NCBI GenBank assembly: GCA_049653745.1
Contig: JBASGW010000009.1
Coordinates: forward strand, 1-18,262
Length of the DNA: 18,262 bases
DNA from: CANDYO01 sp049653745
GTDB taxonomy: Bacteria; Pseudomonadota; Alphaproteobacteria; Rickettsiales; CANDYO01
Reading direction: 5' to 3'
Below the pieces are notes generated by a model. The model made no database searches and was not told where the DNA came from. It worked only from the letters and a program-made list of their open reading frames with translations. The stretch's first letter is position 1. Every line of letters begins with the position of its first letter. The translations under genes and the position numbers were made by a program. Below, one piece after another: positions 1-7,868 of the stretch.

Positions 1-467
1 GCTATAGACCCAACAACATCTAGATTAAAAGAATCTATTTTTTGATTTCCTATAAGTAACATAAAAATTGCACTCATTTGAAAGCCAGTTTTTATTTTAG
101 CTAAGTTGCTTACTGGAACACTTACACGAATTTCAGCTAAGAATTCTCTTAGACCAGAAACAAGAATTTCTCTACATATAATTGCCACTGCTGGTAGAAA
201 ATCTGCTTTTCTATAGTAGACTAATAATAAAATTACTGAGCCAACAAGTAATTTATCTGCAATGGGATCAAGAAATTTTCCTATTTTGGATTGAATCGAG
301 AACGAGCGAGCTAAATATCCATCTAAAAAATCAGTTAAGCATGCGAGTAAAAACAAAGAAGCGCTAATTATTTCTCCATGCTGATAATTTGCAGAATAGA
401 AAAATAAAATCAAAGGGATAATAACAATTCTTGAAATAGTTAAAATATTTGGTAATTGTTTGAACAT
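1..467 (-). CDS. pgsA: CDP-diacylglycerol--glycerol-3-phosphate 3-phosphatidyltransferase, C-terminus cut off by window edge
   Basis: This enzyme joins CDP-diacylglycerol to glycerol-3-phosphate, the committed step to phosphatidylglycerol and cardiolipin, in the inner membrane. Reading the minus strand from ATG at 467 gives 155 codons before the window ends. The full CDP-alcohol phosphotransferase signature D-x2-DG-x2-AR-x8-G-x3-D-x3-D is present at about residues 46-73 (begins TDFLDGYLAR, ends KFLDPIADK). Hydrophobic segments flank it, and the N-terminus MFKQLPNILTISRI is typical of PgsA. The gene follows the hybrid kinase gene on the same strand after 136 bases. A perfect TATAAT lies on the minus strand at 491-496, but its best -35 (TTGAAA, 517-522) is 20 bases away, so the promoter is uncertain. 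PgsA is preferred over PssA because a clear pssA lies at 7955-8710. Confidence 0.93.
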   Translation of the reverse strand, partial: MFKQLPNILTISRIVIIPLILFFYSANYQHGEIISASLFLLACLTDFLDGYLARSFSIQSKIGKFLDPIADKLLVGSVILLLVYYRKADFLPAVAIICREILVSGLREFLAEIRVSVPVSNLAKIKTGFQMSAIFMLLIGNQKIDSFNLDVVGSI

Positions 468-603
468 ATTTTTAAATAACCTACACTGCAATTATAGTTA
501 CTCTACTTTCATATTATTTCAAATTCAAGGATTGAATTATTATTTTAAAGATTTTTTATCTATTAACTAGCATCTTTTTTAAGATATCTTCTATTTAAAA
601 TAA

Positions 604-2982
604 CTAATGCATTATATTACCATGAATAACGGCATTTGATTGATTAATTTTATTTAGATGCATTGCTTTCTCAATTTCATCTAATAAAGCTTTTTTTCTG
701 TAAGGTTTACGAATTAAACTTAATATGCCTAAATCAAATGCCTTAATCAGTTCGTCTTCATCTGAGCTGCTGGTTTGCAGAATTATGGGAATTGAAGATA
801 ATATTGGATCGTTTTTGATTTCAGCCATAAAATTTAATCCATACATATCAGGCATCATTAAATCAATAAATATTATAGAAATGCGGTTACCAAATTCTTT
901 GAGATATTTGAGAGCATTATTAGCCGAATTCATTTTTATTAAGTTATATCTAGTTCCATACAGCATCATTTCTATGCTATTTAGGCATATTTGTTCGTCA
1001 TCAACTACCAAAATATTAGGTTCAACATCATTTAAGTTTATTGCTCCGGGATTATAGGTGATAAGGGTGTTTGTTTGCTGCAGGGGTATAATAAAATTGA
1101 AAGTAGCTCCACCATCTTTATTATTTTCAGCCCAAATTTTTCCGTGATGAGTATTTATTATATCTCTACATATAGTTAATCCCAATCCAGTTCCGCTTGA
1201 TTTATTTTTTGCGTTGCTTCCTTGGGCAAAAGGAGAAAATATATTAGATAATTCTTCTTCAGGAATTCCCACTCCTTGGTCATGGATAATAACTTGTATG
1301 GCTTCTTGTCTGGTTTCATCAATTAAAGTAACTTTAGTAAGAATCATTTTTATTGAGATATGGCCTTCAGAAGGAGTAAATTTTATAGCGTTAACTAGTA
1401 AATTACGTAACACTTGTTTAATTCTATTTTTATCTAAGCTAGCATATATTGGTTTGTCATTCATTATATTGATATTTATTTTTTTATTATATAAATAAAG
1501 TAATTTACATTCTTCTACCGTTTCCGTTATTAAATTTAGTAAATTTGTACTCTCTAAAGACAAAATAACTTTAGATTCAGAAAATTTTGCAAGCTCTAAT
1601 AAATTTTCAAATAAAGTTAATAATGCTTGAGAGCTATTTGAAATTTGGTAGGCAAACTCAATTCTTTTTTTGTCGGAAATTTTGCTCCAAAGTGATACTA
1701 AGCTTCCAGATATAGTAGAAAGTCCTTGCAAAGGCATTTTTACTTCATGACTAAGATTGTTTAAAAATGAAGTTTTCTCAGTAAGTGCATTTTCAAGCTC
1801 TTTAGTCCGTTCTTGAACTTTCTTTTCTAGTCTTATATTAGTTAATGATAGAGTATTTTTAGTTTGCGTGATTTCTTGAACTAAGTTTTTTTCTATCTTT
1901 AGGGAGGTCTTGATTTTCTCTAGAGCTTTAGCAACAGCAGACCCTTCTTTGCTATATATTCTTGGTATTTGTGTATTTATGTTGCCTTTAGAAATATCTA
2001 AAGCTGCTTTGGATAAAAGTAAAAACGGTTTTAAAATAGAGTTGTAGAATAAATAAATTAAAATTCCTATTATTGATAAAAGGCCTAATAACTCATACTT
2101 ATAAGGTAATATACTATAGATATAATTATCAATGTTAGCTATTTCTGAGTAACTTCCCATAGCTAGAATGAAAGGAAAGTCAGGAACTCTTGAGATAACA
2201 AAATTTTTGCTTTTAGAGATATAAGAAACATTATGTTGAATATTTTTATCAATATAATTTGAAATTTCTCTGAAAATGAAATCTTCATCTTTAAAATTAG
2301 ATGATTTAATGAGTTCTTTATTGTTTGGAGAAAATATAACAGCATAATATATTTTTTTGTCTGAATTTTCTAAATATTGATTAATTCTGCTGCGTATTTT
2401 TTCTAAAGATATTTCGCCAATTAAGCTTCCAACAAAAACATTTTTTTTATTTGTTATGCCCATAACTAAAGGTAATGTTTTGTTATTATTAATGTTTAAA
2501 GATATTGAATTTTCTAGGTTAAAAAGTAATTTAAAAGGGTTTCTTGATAAGTCTTTAATAATAGAATTATTATTAGTATTTATGGGTATTTTTTTTAAGA
2601 TTCCAGAATCGTTATACTGAATTAATTGATTGTTATTAAAAAATCCTATTGAGAGAAATTTGCTATTTTTTTTACTATTTTGCCTGTTTATTGTGGATTT
2701 TAATAGAGGAATAATAATGTTATTATCTAAGGAGGTTGTCTTATCAGATTCTTCTGCAATTTGATCGGCGGTTAGTAGTAATTGATCTTCATAGTAACAT
2801 AAATTATTGCGAAGAATGTTATTTATACTTTTTGTAATAGAAATAAGATTATAATTTACTGCTTGCCTATCCCATTCTTGAATTTTCCAGGAGATGCTGT
2901 ATGTAAGAATGATAAACACTAAAATTACGATACTAACAAATCTACTAAATAGCGAATATCGATAATCTTTTTTTTCTTTCAT
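604..2982 (-). CDS. Membrane-bound hybrid sensor histidine kinase / response regulator
   Basis: This is a two-component hybrid kinase of 792 residues. In order it has: TM1 (about 13-31); an extracytoplasmic sensor region of about 260 residues with no family I recognise; TM2 (about 296-317); a HAMP-like linker and coiled coil (about 318-400); a HisKA dimerisation domain with phospho-acceptor His412 (NLSHEVKMPL); an HATPase domain with N box around Asn531, DQGVGIP at 568-574 and GTGLGL at 597-602; and a C-terminal receiver with acidic pair Asp661/Asp662, phospho-acceptor Asp707, Thr737 and Lys759. The H-box reads HEVKMPL where HE(I/L)RTPL is usual. I start at ATG 2982 because AAGGAG (2988-2993) sits 5 bases upstream; an in-frame GTG at 2988 would overlap that site. 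No partner regulator is adjacent. BarA- or PleC-like hybrid kinases occur in Rickettsiales, but orthology is not claimed. Confidence 0.93.
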   Translation of the reverse strand: MKEKKDYRYSLFSRFVSIVILVFIILTYSISWKIQEWDRQAVNYNLISITKSINNILRNNLCYYEDQLLLTADQIAEESDKTTSLDNNIIIPLLKSTINRQNSKKNSKFLSIGFFNNNQLIQYNDSGILKKIPINTNNNSIIKDLSRNPFKLLFNLENSISLNINNNKTLPLVMGITNKKNVFVGSLIGEISLEKIRSRINQYLENSDKKIYYAVIFSPNNKELIKSSNFKDEDFIFREISNYIDKNIQHNVSYISKSKNFVISRVPDFPFILAMGSYSEIANIDNYIYSILPYKYELLGLLSIIGILIYLFYNSILKPFLLLSKAALDISKGNINTQIPRIYSKEGSAVAKALEKIKTSLKIEKNLVQEITQTKNTLSLTNIRLEKKVQERTKELENALTEKTSFLNNLSHEVKMPLQGLSTISGSLVSLWSKISDKKRIEFAYQISNSSQALLTLFENLLELAKFSESKVILSLESTNLLNLITETVEECKLLYLYNKKININIMNDKPIYASLDKNRIKQVLRNLLVNAIKFTPSEGHISIKMILTKVTLIDETRQEAIQVIIHDQGVGIPEEELSNIFSPFAQGSNAKNKSSGTGLGLTICRDIINTHHGKIWAENNKDGGATFNFIIPLQQTNTLITYNPGAINLNDVEPNILVVDDEQICLNSIEMMLYGTRYNLIKMNSANNALKYLKEFGNRISIIFIDLMMPDMYGLNFMAEIKNDPILSSIPIILQTSSSDEDELIKAFDLGILSLIRKPYRKKALLDEIEKAMHLNKINQSNAVIHGNIMH

Positions 2983-3008
2983 AAACACTCCTTCAGTTTT
3001 TAAATAAA

Positions 3009-3041
3009 GGAAATAAAATATTAATAGTTTATTTTATTTCC
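3009..3041. repeat. Perfect 12-bp inverted repeat in the hybrid-kinase leader/promoter
   Basis: GGAAATAAAATA (3009-3020) and its exact reverse complement TATTTTATTTCC (3030-3041) are separated by 9 bases. The repeat lies 15 bases upstream of the kinase Shine-Dalgarno, around the predicted transcription start. It could be an operator or an RNA hairpin. Confidence 0.6.
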
Positions 3042-3072
3042 ATTATTAATTAGTAGGACACTTTATTGTCAA
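3042..3072 (-). promoter_or_regulatory. Candidate promoter for the hybrid kinase gene
   Basis: On the minus strand a perfect -35 hexamer TTGACA (3067-3072) is followed after 19 bases by AATAAT (3042-3047, five of six to consensus). The spacer is longer than the usual 16-18, so the -10 assignment is uncertain. The start site would fall in the inverted repeat at 3009-3041. Confidence 0.35.
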
Positions 3073-3094
3073 TGTAAACAATTTTTATCGTTAG

Positions 3095-3128
3095 AATTGA
3101 AAAAATCTAATATTTTTCAAAAAAATAC
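3095..3128 (-). terminator. Possible weak AT-rich terminator after erpA
   Basis: About 20 to 50 bases past the erpA stop, a TTGAAAAA / TTTTTCAA pairing could form a hairpin with T-runs around it. The stem is almost entirely A-T, so it may not terminate efficiently. Confidence 0.25.
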
Positions 3129-3144
3129 AACCTTGAGGTGTATT

Positions 3145-3495
3145 TTAAACTCCGAAAGAGTTTCCGCAGCCACATCCACTGGTGGCTTTGGGGTTTCTAA
3201 TTTGGAAGTATGAACCATTTAAGTCTTCTAGATATTCTAGCTTTGAACCTTTTATAAATTCTAATGAGATATGGTCAATTAAAACTCTTGTACCATTTTG
3301 TTCAATATAGAAATCATTACTAGATATAGGGTCGGAAACAAATTCGTAGCGATATTGGAATCCAGCGCAGCCGCCGCCATCAACGGAGATGCGAAGTTTT
3401 ATGCCAGGATCATTGCGTTTATGAAGTAGGGATGATATGCGCTTTTGAGCGGTTTCTGATAAAGAAAAAAGACTTTCTGTATTTATTTGATTCAT
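3145..3495 (-). CDS. erpA: A-type iron-sulfur cluster carrier (ErpA/IscA family)
   Basis: A-type carriers receive Fe-S clusters from the assembly scaffold and hand them to apoproteins in the cytoplasm. The 116-residue length is normal for the family. All three cluster-ligand cysteines are present: Cys43 in GGGCAGFQY, and Cys108 and Cys110 in the C-terminal SGCGCGNSFGV. ATG at 3495 is preceded by AGAGGA about 8 bases upstream. The gene is divergent from dgt across a 197-base region. ErpA next to dgt and argS is a familiar alphaproteobacterial arrangement, which favours ErpA over IscA or SufA; sequence alone does not fully separate the three. No iron- or redox-responsive operator could be identified with confidence. 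Confidence 0.92.
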   Translation of the reverse strand: MNQINTESLFSLSETAQKRISSLLHKRNDPGIKLRISVDGGGCAGFQYRYEFVSDPISSNDFYIEQNGTRVLIDHISLEFIKGSKLEYLEDLNGSYFQIRNPKATSGCGCGNSFGV

Positions 3496-3587
3496 TTTTT
3501 AATTCCTCTACTTAAGGTTGAGGTGTGTATAATGTTAAAGTAAAAGTTCAATCTTGTAAATAAAATAGTTATAATAGAGGTTTTTAC

Positions 3588-3682
3588 TAATAATTATTAA
3601 TCATGAAATCAAGCATAATATTGAGTATAATCAATTGAAAATCTAGGATTTATTGCTATAATTTATTTTTAATAATTATTAA
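3588..3682. repeat. Two copies of a palindrome bracketing the dgt promoter
   Basis: The 12-bp perfect palindrome TAATAATTATTA occurs at 3588-3599 and again at 3670-3681, with centres 82 bases apart. The second copy extends to a 14-bp palindrome (3669-3682). One copy lies upstream of the -35 box and the other at about +1 to +15 of the dgt promoter. The sequence is pure A/T, so chance is possible. Confidence 0.4.
3635..3662 (+). promoter_or_regulatory. Sigma-70-type promoter of the dgt-argS-SPOR operon
   Basis: TTGAAA (3635-3640), a 16-base spacer, then a perfect TATAAT (3657-3662). The predicted start near 3669 leaves a short leader of about 24 bases before the dgt start codon. Confidence 0.6.
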
Positions 3683-3692
3683 AGGAATTTTG

Positions 3693-4853
3693 GTGCTTTT
3701 AAAATATGCTTCCAATCCACTGTCTTCAAAAGGAAGATTAGTTCAAGAAAAATATTGTTCAGGAATTTGCTCTCCCTATGAAATTGATCGCATTCGAGTG
3801 ATTGAATCTAAGGCTTTTAGAAGATTAGAATATAAAACTCAGGTTTTTTTTACTCACAAAGAAGACCATTTTCGCAATAGATTAACTCATAGTTTAGAAG
3901 CTACTGAAATTGCTAGATTAATTAGTAAGTCTCTTGGATTATGTACAGATCTTGCTGAAACAATAACTTTAGCCCATGATTTGGGGCATGCACCATTTGG
4001 TCATGCAGGAGAAGATGCTTTGAAAGAAGTGATGAAAGAATATGGTTGTAGTTTTGACCATAATCTTCACACTATCACTATAGTAACTGAATTAGAAAAA
4101 CAATATCCAGATTTTGATGGCTTAAATTTAAGTTTTGAAGTGATTGATGGTTTAGTAAAACATAATGGTCCTTTTATAAATAAGAAAATAACTCCTTTAT
4201 TACAAAAATATATAACTAAATATAATTTAAATTTGAATAGTTACCCATCCCTAGAAGCTCAAATATCATCATTATCTGATGACATTGCTTATAATAATCA
4301 CGATATTGATGACGGATTTAGAGCTGGGATTATAACTTTAGAAGAACTTATAGAATTGGATATTTTAGGTGATATTCTTAAGAAGTTAATAGATGAATAT
4401 AAGGGGGTTGATAAACATATTATTCTTCAAGAAGTGATTAGAAGAATGAAAGATATGATGATGATCAACCTAATAAATAATACTAAAGAGAATATCAAAA
4501 AATTTTCAATCTCTTCGGTTGAAGATATAGCTAACTTAAACCAGCCTCTTGCTATTTTTTCTCAAGAAATTATTGATTATAATCAACAAATAAAACATTT
4601 TCTAATGGAAAGATTATATAAAACGCATAAAGTTATAAAAATAGCTTATAAAGCCAAAAGAATTATTAGAGAGTTATTTCATTTATATATGAGTAATCCT
4701 GACTGTTTACCAACCTTTCTACAAAAGAAAGTTTTAAATAATACGCCTGAAGATAATGCTATAATGATTGGTAGTTTTATAGCATGCATGAGCGATCGCT
4801 ATGCGATTGCAGAATATAGATCTTTTTATGAATTATCATCAAGTTATATATAA
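3693..4853 (+). CDS. dgt: Deoxyguanosinetriphosphate triphosphohydrolase-like HD-domain protein
   Basis: The dGTPase family hydrolyses dNTPs to nucleoside and triphosphate and so affects dNTP pools. The 386-residue protein has the HD metal-site residues: His66 (NRLTHSLE), His95-Asp96 (LAHDLGHAPFGH) and the distal aspartates 196-197 in SDDIAYNNHDIDD. Its length fits the shorter 'type 2' dGTPase-like subfamily, not the ~500-residue E. coli Dgt, so substrate preference should not be assumed. I choose GTG at 3693 because AGGA (3683-3686) is 6 bases upstream; an in-frame TTG at 3690 would leave only 3 bases. It is the first gene of a plus-strand operon, 17 bases before argS, and divergent from erpA. 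Confidence 0.93.
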   Translation: MLLKYASNPLSSKGRLVQEKYCSGICSPYEIDRIRVIESKAFRRLEYKTQVFFTHKEDHFRNRLTHSLEATEIARLISKSLGLCTDLAETITLAHDLGHAPFGHAGEDALKEVMKEYGCSFDHNLHTITIVTELEKQYPDFDGLNLSFEVIDGLVKHNGPFINKKITPLLQKYITKYNLNLNSYPSLEAQISSLSDDIAYNNHDIDDGFRAGIITLEELIELDILGDILKKLIDEYKGVDKHIILQEVIRRMKDMMMINLINNTKENIKKFSISSVEDIANLNQPLAIFSQEIIDYNQQIKHFLMERLYKTHKVIKIAYKAKRIIRELFHLYMSNPDCLPTFLQKKVLNNTPEDNAIMIGSFIACMSDRYAIAEYRSFYELSSSYI

Positions 4854-4870
4854 AATAATAGAGACATAAC

Positions 4871-6586
4871 ATGAATATTTTTAATCTTTTAAAAAATCAA
4901 ATTAATGATGTAGTTTATAATTTATATTCTATAAACTTAAACCAACAACAATTATCAATAGAGCTTCCTAAAAACCCTGAACATGGTGACTTGGCAACTA
5001 ATGCAGCAATGCTGCTGGCAAAACCTCTAAATAAATCGCCAATGTTAATTGCTTCAGAGCTTCAAGATGCATTAAAAAACAATCAATTTATAACTAATAT
5101 TGAGATTGCATCTCCAGGATTTATTAATATTTCACTAAATAAGGATGTGTGGCATAAAATTTTAGCTGAAGTAATAAAAGAAGGTATAAATTTTGGCTGT
5201 AATGATATTGGTCAAGGCGAAATGATTAATGTTGAGTTTGTTTCCACTAATCCCACTGGTCCTATGCATATTGGACATTGTCGAGGAGCTATATATGGAG
5301 ATGCTTTGGCTAATCTTATGTCTAAATGTGGATATAAGGTTACTAAAGAATTTTATATAAATGATGCCGGATCTCAAATAACAACATTAGCAAAATCAGT
5401 ATATTTAAGATATCAAGAAGCTTGTGGGAAAGAGATAGGTGAGATTCCAGAGGGGCTTTATCCAGGAGATTACCTGATACCTGTTGGTCAAAATCTTTTT
5501 AAAAAATACGGCCCCAATCTAGAAGATATGGAAATTATCAAAGAATTTTCTGTTGATGCCATGATGGATTTAATAAAAAAAGATCTAGCCTTGCTTAAGG
5601 TAGTTCATGATGTCTTCTTTTCTGAAAAAACTCTGCATGATCAAGGTAAAATAGCTGAAGTGGTGGAGTTATTAAAGAAAAAGAATGTGGTTTATCAAGG
5701 TGTTTTGCCATGCCCTAAAGGTAAGGTTCCTGAAGATTGGGAAGAAAGAGAGCAGCTATTATTGCGCTCAACAGAGTTTGGTGACGATGTGGATAGATCT
5801 CTACAAAAATCTAATGGAGATTGGACTTATGCTGCGGCAGATATTGCTTATATGCAAAATAAAATTGAACGTAATTTTAAAAAAATAACCATGGTATTGG
5901 GAGCAGATCACCAAGGATATAAGAAAAGAATGCAGGCAATTGCTAGTGCTCTTGGAGAAAATAAAATAGATTTTGATATAAAATTTTATCAATTAGTAAA
6001 TTTCATGCAAAATGGCAAACCATTTAAAATGTCAAAACGTAGTGGAACTTTTGTCACTGTAGAAGATGTTTTGGCAGAAGTTGATAAAAATATAGTTCGT
6101 TTTGTAATGCTAACTAGAAGGAATGATCAGATTTTAGATTTTGATTTTGAAGAAGTGAAAACTCAATCAAAAGATAACCCAGTATTTTATGTGCAATATG
6201 CTATTGCAAGAGTGAACTCTATTATAAAAAATGCTAAAGAGTTAAATAATGAATTTTCCATAAGAATGGAACAAGGAAATTATGATTTAACTAAGTTACA
6301 AACCTCAGAAGATTTGCATTTGATTAAGCTATTAGCTAGTTGGAGTAAAATTATTGAGCAAGCATGCGTTCATCAAGAGCCGCATAGAATAGTATTTTTC
6401 TTAATAGACTTGGCTTCAGAATTTCATAGTTTTTGGAGTAAAGGTAATGAAAATCCTAAGTTAAGGTTTATAATGAGGGAGGACTTTGAAACAAGTTTAG
6501 CTAGACTAATGCTTGCGAAATCTGTTAGTATAGTAATAAAATCGGGCTTAGAAATTCTTAATATTACGCCAGTTGAACAAATGTAA
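4871..6586 (+). CDS. argS: Arginine--tRNA ligase
   Basis: This class I synthetase charges tRNA-Arg in the cytoplasm. It is 571 residues, normal for bacterial ArgRS. The N-terminal tRNA-recognition domain (about 1-95, with LPKNPEHGDLATN) is followed by the Rossmann catalytic core. The core has the HIGH signature intact at 133-136 (PTGPMHIGH) and a KMSK loop at 386-389 (KMSKRSG, the usual ArgRS variant). The C-terminal DALR anticodon-binding region ends in PVEQM. Start ATG at 4871 is 17 bases after the dgt stop; the Shine-Dalgarno is weak (GAGA), suggesting coupled translation. The downstream SPOR gene starts after 12 bases. Confidence 0.97.
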   Translation: MNIFNLLKNQINDVVYNLYSINLNQQQLSIELPKNPEHGDLATNAAMLLAKPLNKSPMLIASELQDALKNNQFITNIEIASPGFINISLNKDVWHKILAEVIKEGINFGCNDIGQGEMINVEFVSTNPTGPMHIGHCRGAIYGDALANLMSKCGYKVTKEFYINDAGSQITTLAKSVYLRYQEACGKEIGEIPEGLYPGDYLIPVGQNLFKKYGPNLEDMEIIKEFSVDAMMDLIKKDLALLKVVHDVFFSEKTLHDQGKIAEVVELLKKKNVVYQGVLPCPKGKVPEDWEEREQLLLRSTEFGDDVDRSLQKSNGDWTYAAADIAYMQNKIERNFKKITMVLGADHQGYKKRMQAIASALGENKIDFDIKFYQLVNFMQNGKPFKMSKRSGTFVTVEDVLAEVDKNIVRFVMLTRRNDQILDFDFEEVKTQSKDNPVFYVQYAIARVNSIIKNAKELNNEFSIRMEQGNYDLTKLQTSEDLHLIKLLASWSKIIEQACVHQEPHRIVFFLIDLASEFHSFWSKGNENPKLRFIMREDFETSLARLMLAKSVSIVIKSGLEILNITPVEQM

Positions 6587-6598
6587 TGGAGAAAAGTT

Positions 6599-7330
6599 AT
6601 GAGAAAAGATGACGACTTTATAGATCAAGATTTTATGGAAGAATCAAAAACTTACAGTCCTGTTGCAATAGCTATCATCGCATCTATTATAATTATTGCT
6701 GTATTGAGTGTTGGCTATCTCTATAAAAATTATAAACATAATAATGTTGAAGAAATTATCATTATTGAAGCTGATATAGATGAAACAAAATCTCAGCCTC
6801 TTGATCCAGGAGGAATGGTTGTTAGCAATCTAGATAAAGATGTTTATGACACTATTGATAAAGTTAGTAGCAGAAAAAATCTTGAATCAACAGAAACCTT
6901 GCTTCCTCCATCAGAGGAGCCTATCGATAAAAAAGCTTTGTCTGTTGCTCAAGATGCTGCTGTTGAAGAGGTAAAAGCAAAAAAAGACTTCAAAGAAGTG
7001 GTTGAAAATACAGAAGAGTATATTAAGCCAATAGTTCAAGATAAAATTAGAAAGAAATCTAAATTTACTGCCAAGACTGAAAAGTTTTACAAGGTGCAAA
7101 TTGCATCATTTAAATCTAAAAAAGATGCACAAAAAGAATGGTCCACATTATCTAAGCGTTATCCTAAAATGATAGGAAAACATAAGCATTATATTGTTAG
7201 CAAGGATATTGAAGGAAAAGGTATTTTTCAAAGATTACAGGTTGGTCCATTTAGCAACGAACAAGCAGCTCGCAAAGCTTGCTCTGAATTCAAGGCTGCT
7301 GGAGTGAACTGCTTTATCATTAAACCTTAA
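6599..7330 (+). CDS. Membrane-anchored SPOR-domain protein
   Basis: The 243-residue protein has a charged cytoplasmic N-terminus, one membrane segment (about 22-42), and a low-complexity, Glu/Lys-rich linker of about 115 residues. It ends in a SPOR domain (about 162-243, opening FYKVQIASFKSKKDAQ and closing LQVGPFSN...FIIKP). SPOR domains bind denuded glycan strands of septal peptidoglycan, so a periplasmic cell-envelope or division role is likely. GGAG lies 7 bases before the ATG. It is the last gene of the dgt-argS operon. This position directly after argS is conserved across alphaproteobacteria, where nagZ and scpAB usually follow; those are absent here. Confidence 0.88.
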   Translation: MRKDDDFIDQDFMEESKTYSPVAIAIIASIIIIAVLSVGYLYKNYKHNNVEEIIIIEADIDETKSQPLDPGGMVVSNLDKDVYDTIDKVSSRKNLESTETLLPPSEEPIDKKALSVAQDAAVEEVKAKKDFKEVVENTEEYIKPIVQDKIRKKSKFTAKTEKFYKVQIASFKSKKDAQKEWSTLSKRYPKMIGKHKHYIVSKDIEGKGIFQRLQVGPFSNEQAARKACSEFKAAGVNCFIIKP

Positions 7331-7336
7331 CTTAAG

Positions 7337-7362
7337 AATATAGCTATATTAGTGATTTTTTT
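7337..7362 (+). terminator. Weak candidate terminator after the SPOR gene
   Basis: The palindrome AATATAGCTATATT (7337-7350) begins 6 bases after the SPOR stop and is followed by seven Ts (7356-7362). The stem is short and AT-rich. The rest of the intergenic stretch up to the promoter at 7503 shows nothing I can identify. Confidence 0.3.
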
Positions 7363-7502
7363 CTATCTCTTAAATAACCTATTGCCACATTATATATTAA
7401 TGCTTGGTACAAAATCTTCTTATCTATTTTGTTAGATGTTTTATATTAGTTTTTATGAATTAATTCTTGTTAAGGAATCTTGTTTCATTTGGCTAATTTT
7501 CT

Positions 7503-7530
7503 TTGCAAATGATAATTAATTAGGTATTAT
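7503..7530 (+). promoter_or_regulatory. Candidate promoter for the 75-residue orphan gene
   Basis: TTGCAA (7503-7508), a 16-base spacer, then TATTAT (7525-7530, five of six to consensus). The predicted start is near 7537, giving a leader of about 80 bases that begins with the inverted repeat at 7538-7569. Confidence 0.45.
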
Positions 7531-7537
7531 ATAACAA

Positions 7538-7569
7538 TTTGATATTTCTTTTATTATAAAAATATCAAA
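7538..7569 (+). repeat. Perfect 10-bp inverted repeat at the start of the orphan gene's leader
   Basis: TTTGATATTT (7538-7547) and its exact reverse complement AAATATCAAA (7560-7569) enclose a 12-base loop. It coincides with the predicted transcription start. It may be a 5'-terminal RNA hairpin or an operator. Confidence 0.55.
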
Positions 7570-7619
7570 GAGAGATACTAAGACACTTATATATTAATCA
7601 TTTAAATAAAGAGTAAGTC

Positions 7620-7847
7620 ATGAGTTCAATAAAGTTATCCGATATAGACCAGCCAATAATTGAATATGTTACAATAGAAGGAAATCCAAAAATCATTGAT
7701 GCTCCTGTGCTAATGCCTGCTGAAACCATGAAGGGAGATAGAAAACATTGGGATTATACCTCTAAAGATTATGTTAGATGCAAAATGGTAGAGGTGATCG
7801 GACATGATGGTGAAGTTGATTATCAGCAATCTTGCTCTGACGTCTAA
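7620..7847 (+). CDS. Small hypothetical protein, 75 residues
   Basis: I do not recognise this protein. It is soluble and acidic, with no signal peptide or membrane segment. It opens MSSIKLSDIDQPIIEYV, has a central ETMKGDRKHWDYTSKDY stretch, and carries two cysteines (one mid-protein, one near the C-terminus in QQSCSDV). The open frame has codon use like its neighbours, and a weak purine-rich site (AAGAG) lies upstream of the ATG. It is a single-gene unit: 289 bases separate it from the SPOR gene, it has its own candidate promoter, and it ends at a strong hairpin facing convergent pssA. This gene-like organisation supports a real gene, though expression is unproven. No function is assigned. 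Confidence 0.65.
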   Translation: MSSIKLSDIDQPIIEYVTIEGNPKIIDAPVLMPAETMKGDRKHWDYTSKDYVRCKMVEVIGHDGEVDYQQSCSDV

Positions 7848-7868
7848 ACATTTATAAATAAAACTTTT

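Noticed and set aside
725..1498. Plus-strand open frames of 110 and 94 codons opposite the hybrid kinase.
   Set aside because: They lie wholly antisense to a kinase with intact catalytic motifs and have no recognisable domain or ribosome-binding site.
604..3495. Kinase and erpA as one functional operon sensing Fe-S status.
   Set aside because: They are 162 bases apart with a possible terminator and a separate candidate promoter between them, so a joint unit is not supported.
3690..4853. Assignment of the HD protein as a toxin-like or defence dNTPase (dGTPase-type antiphage system).
   Set aside because: Its place at the head of the conserved dgt-argS-SPOR operon, with no defence genes around, indicates the housekeeping alphaproteobacterial protein.
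7331..7502. Possible tRNA or small RNA gene in the gap after the SPOR gene.
   Set aside because: No cloverleaf arms, TTCGA-like T-loop or stable GC stem could be found; only AT-rich DNA.
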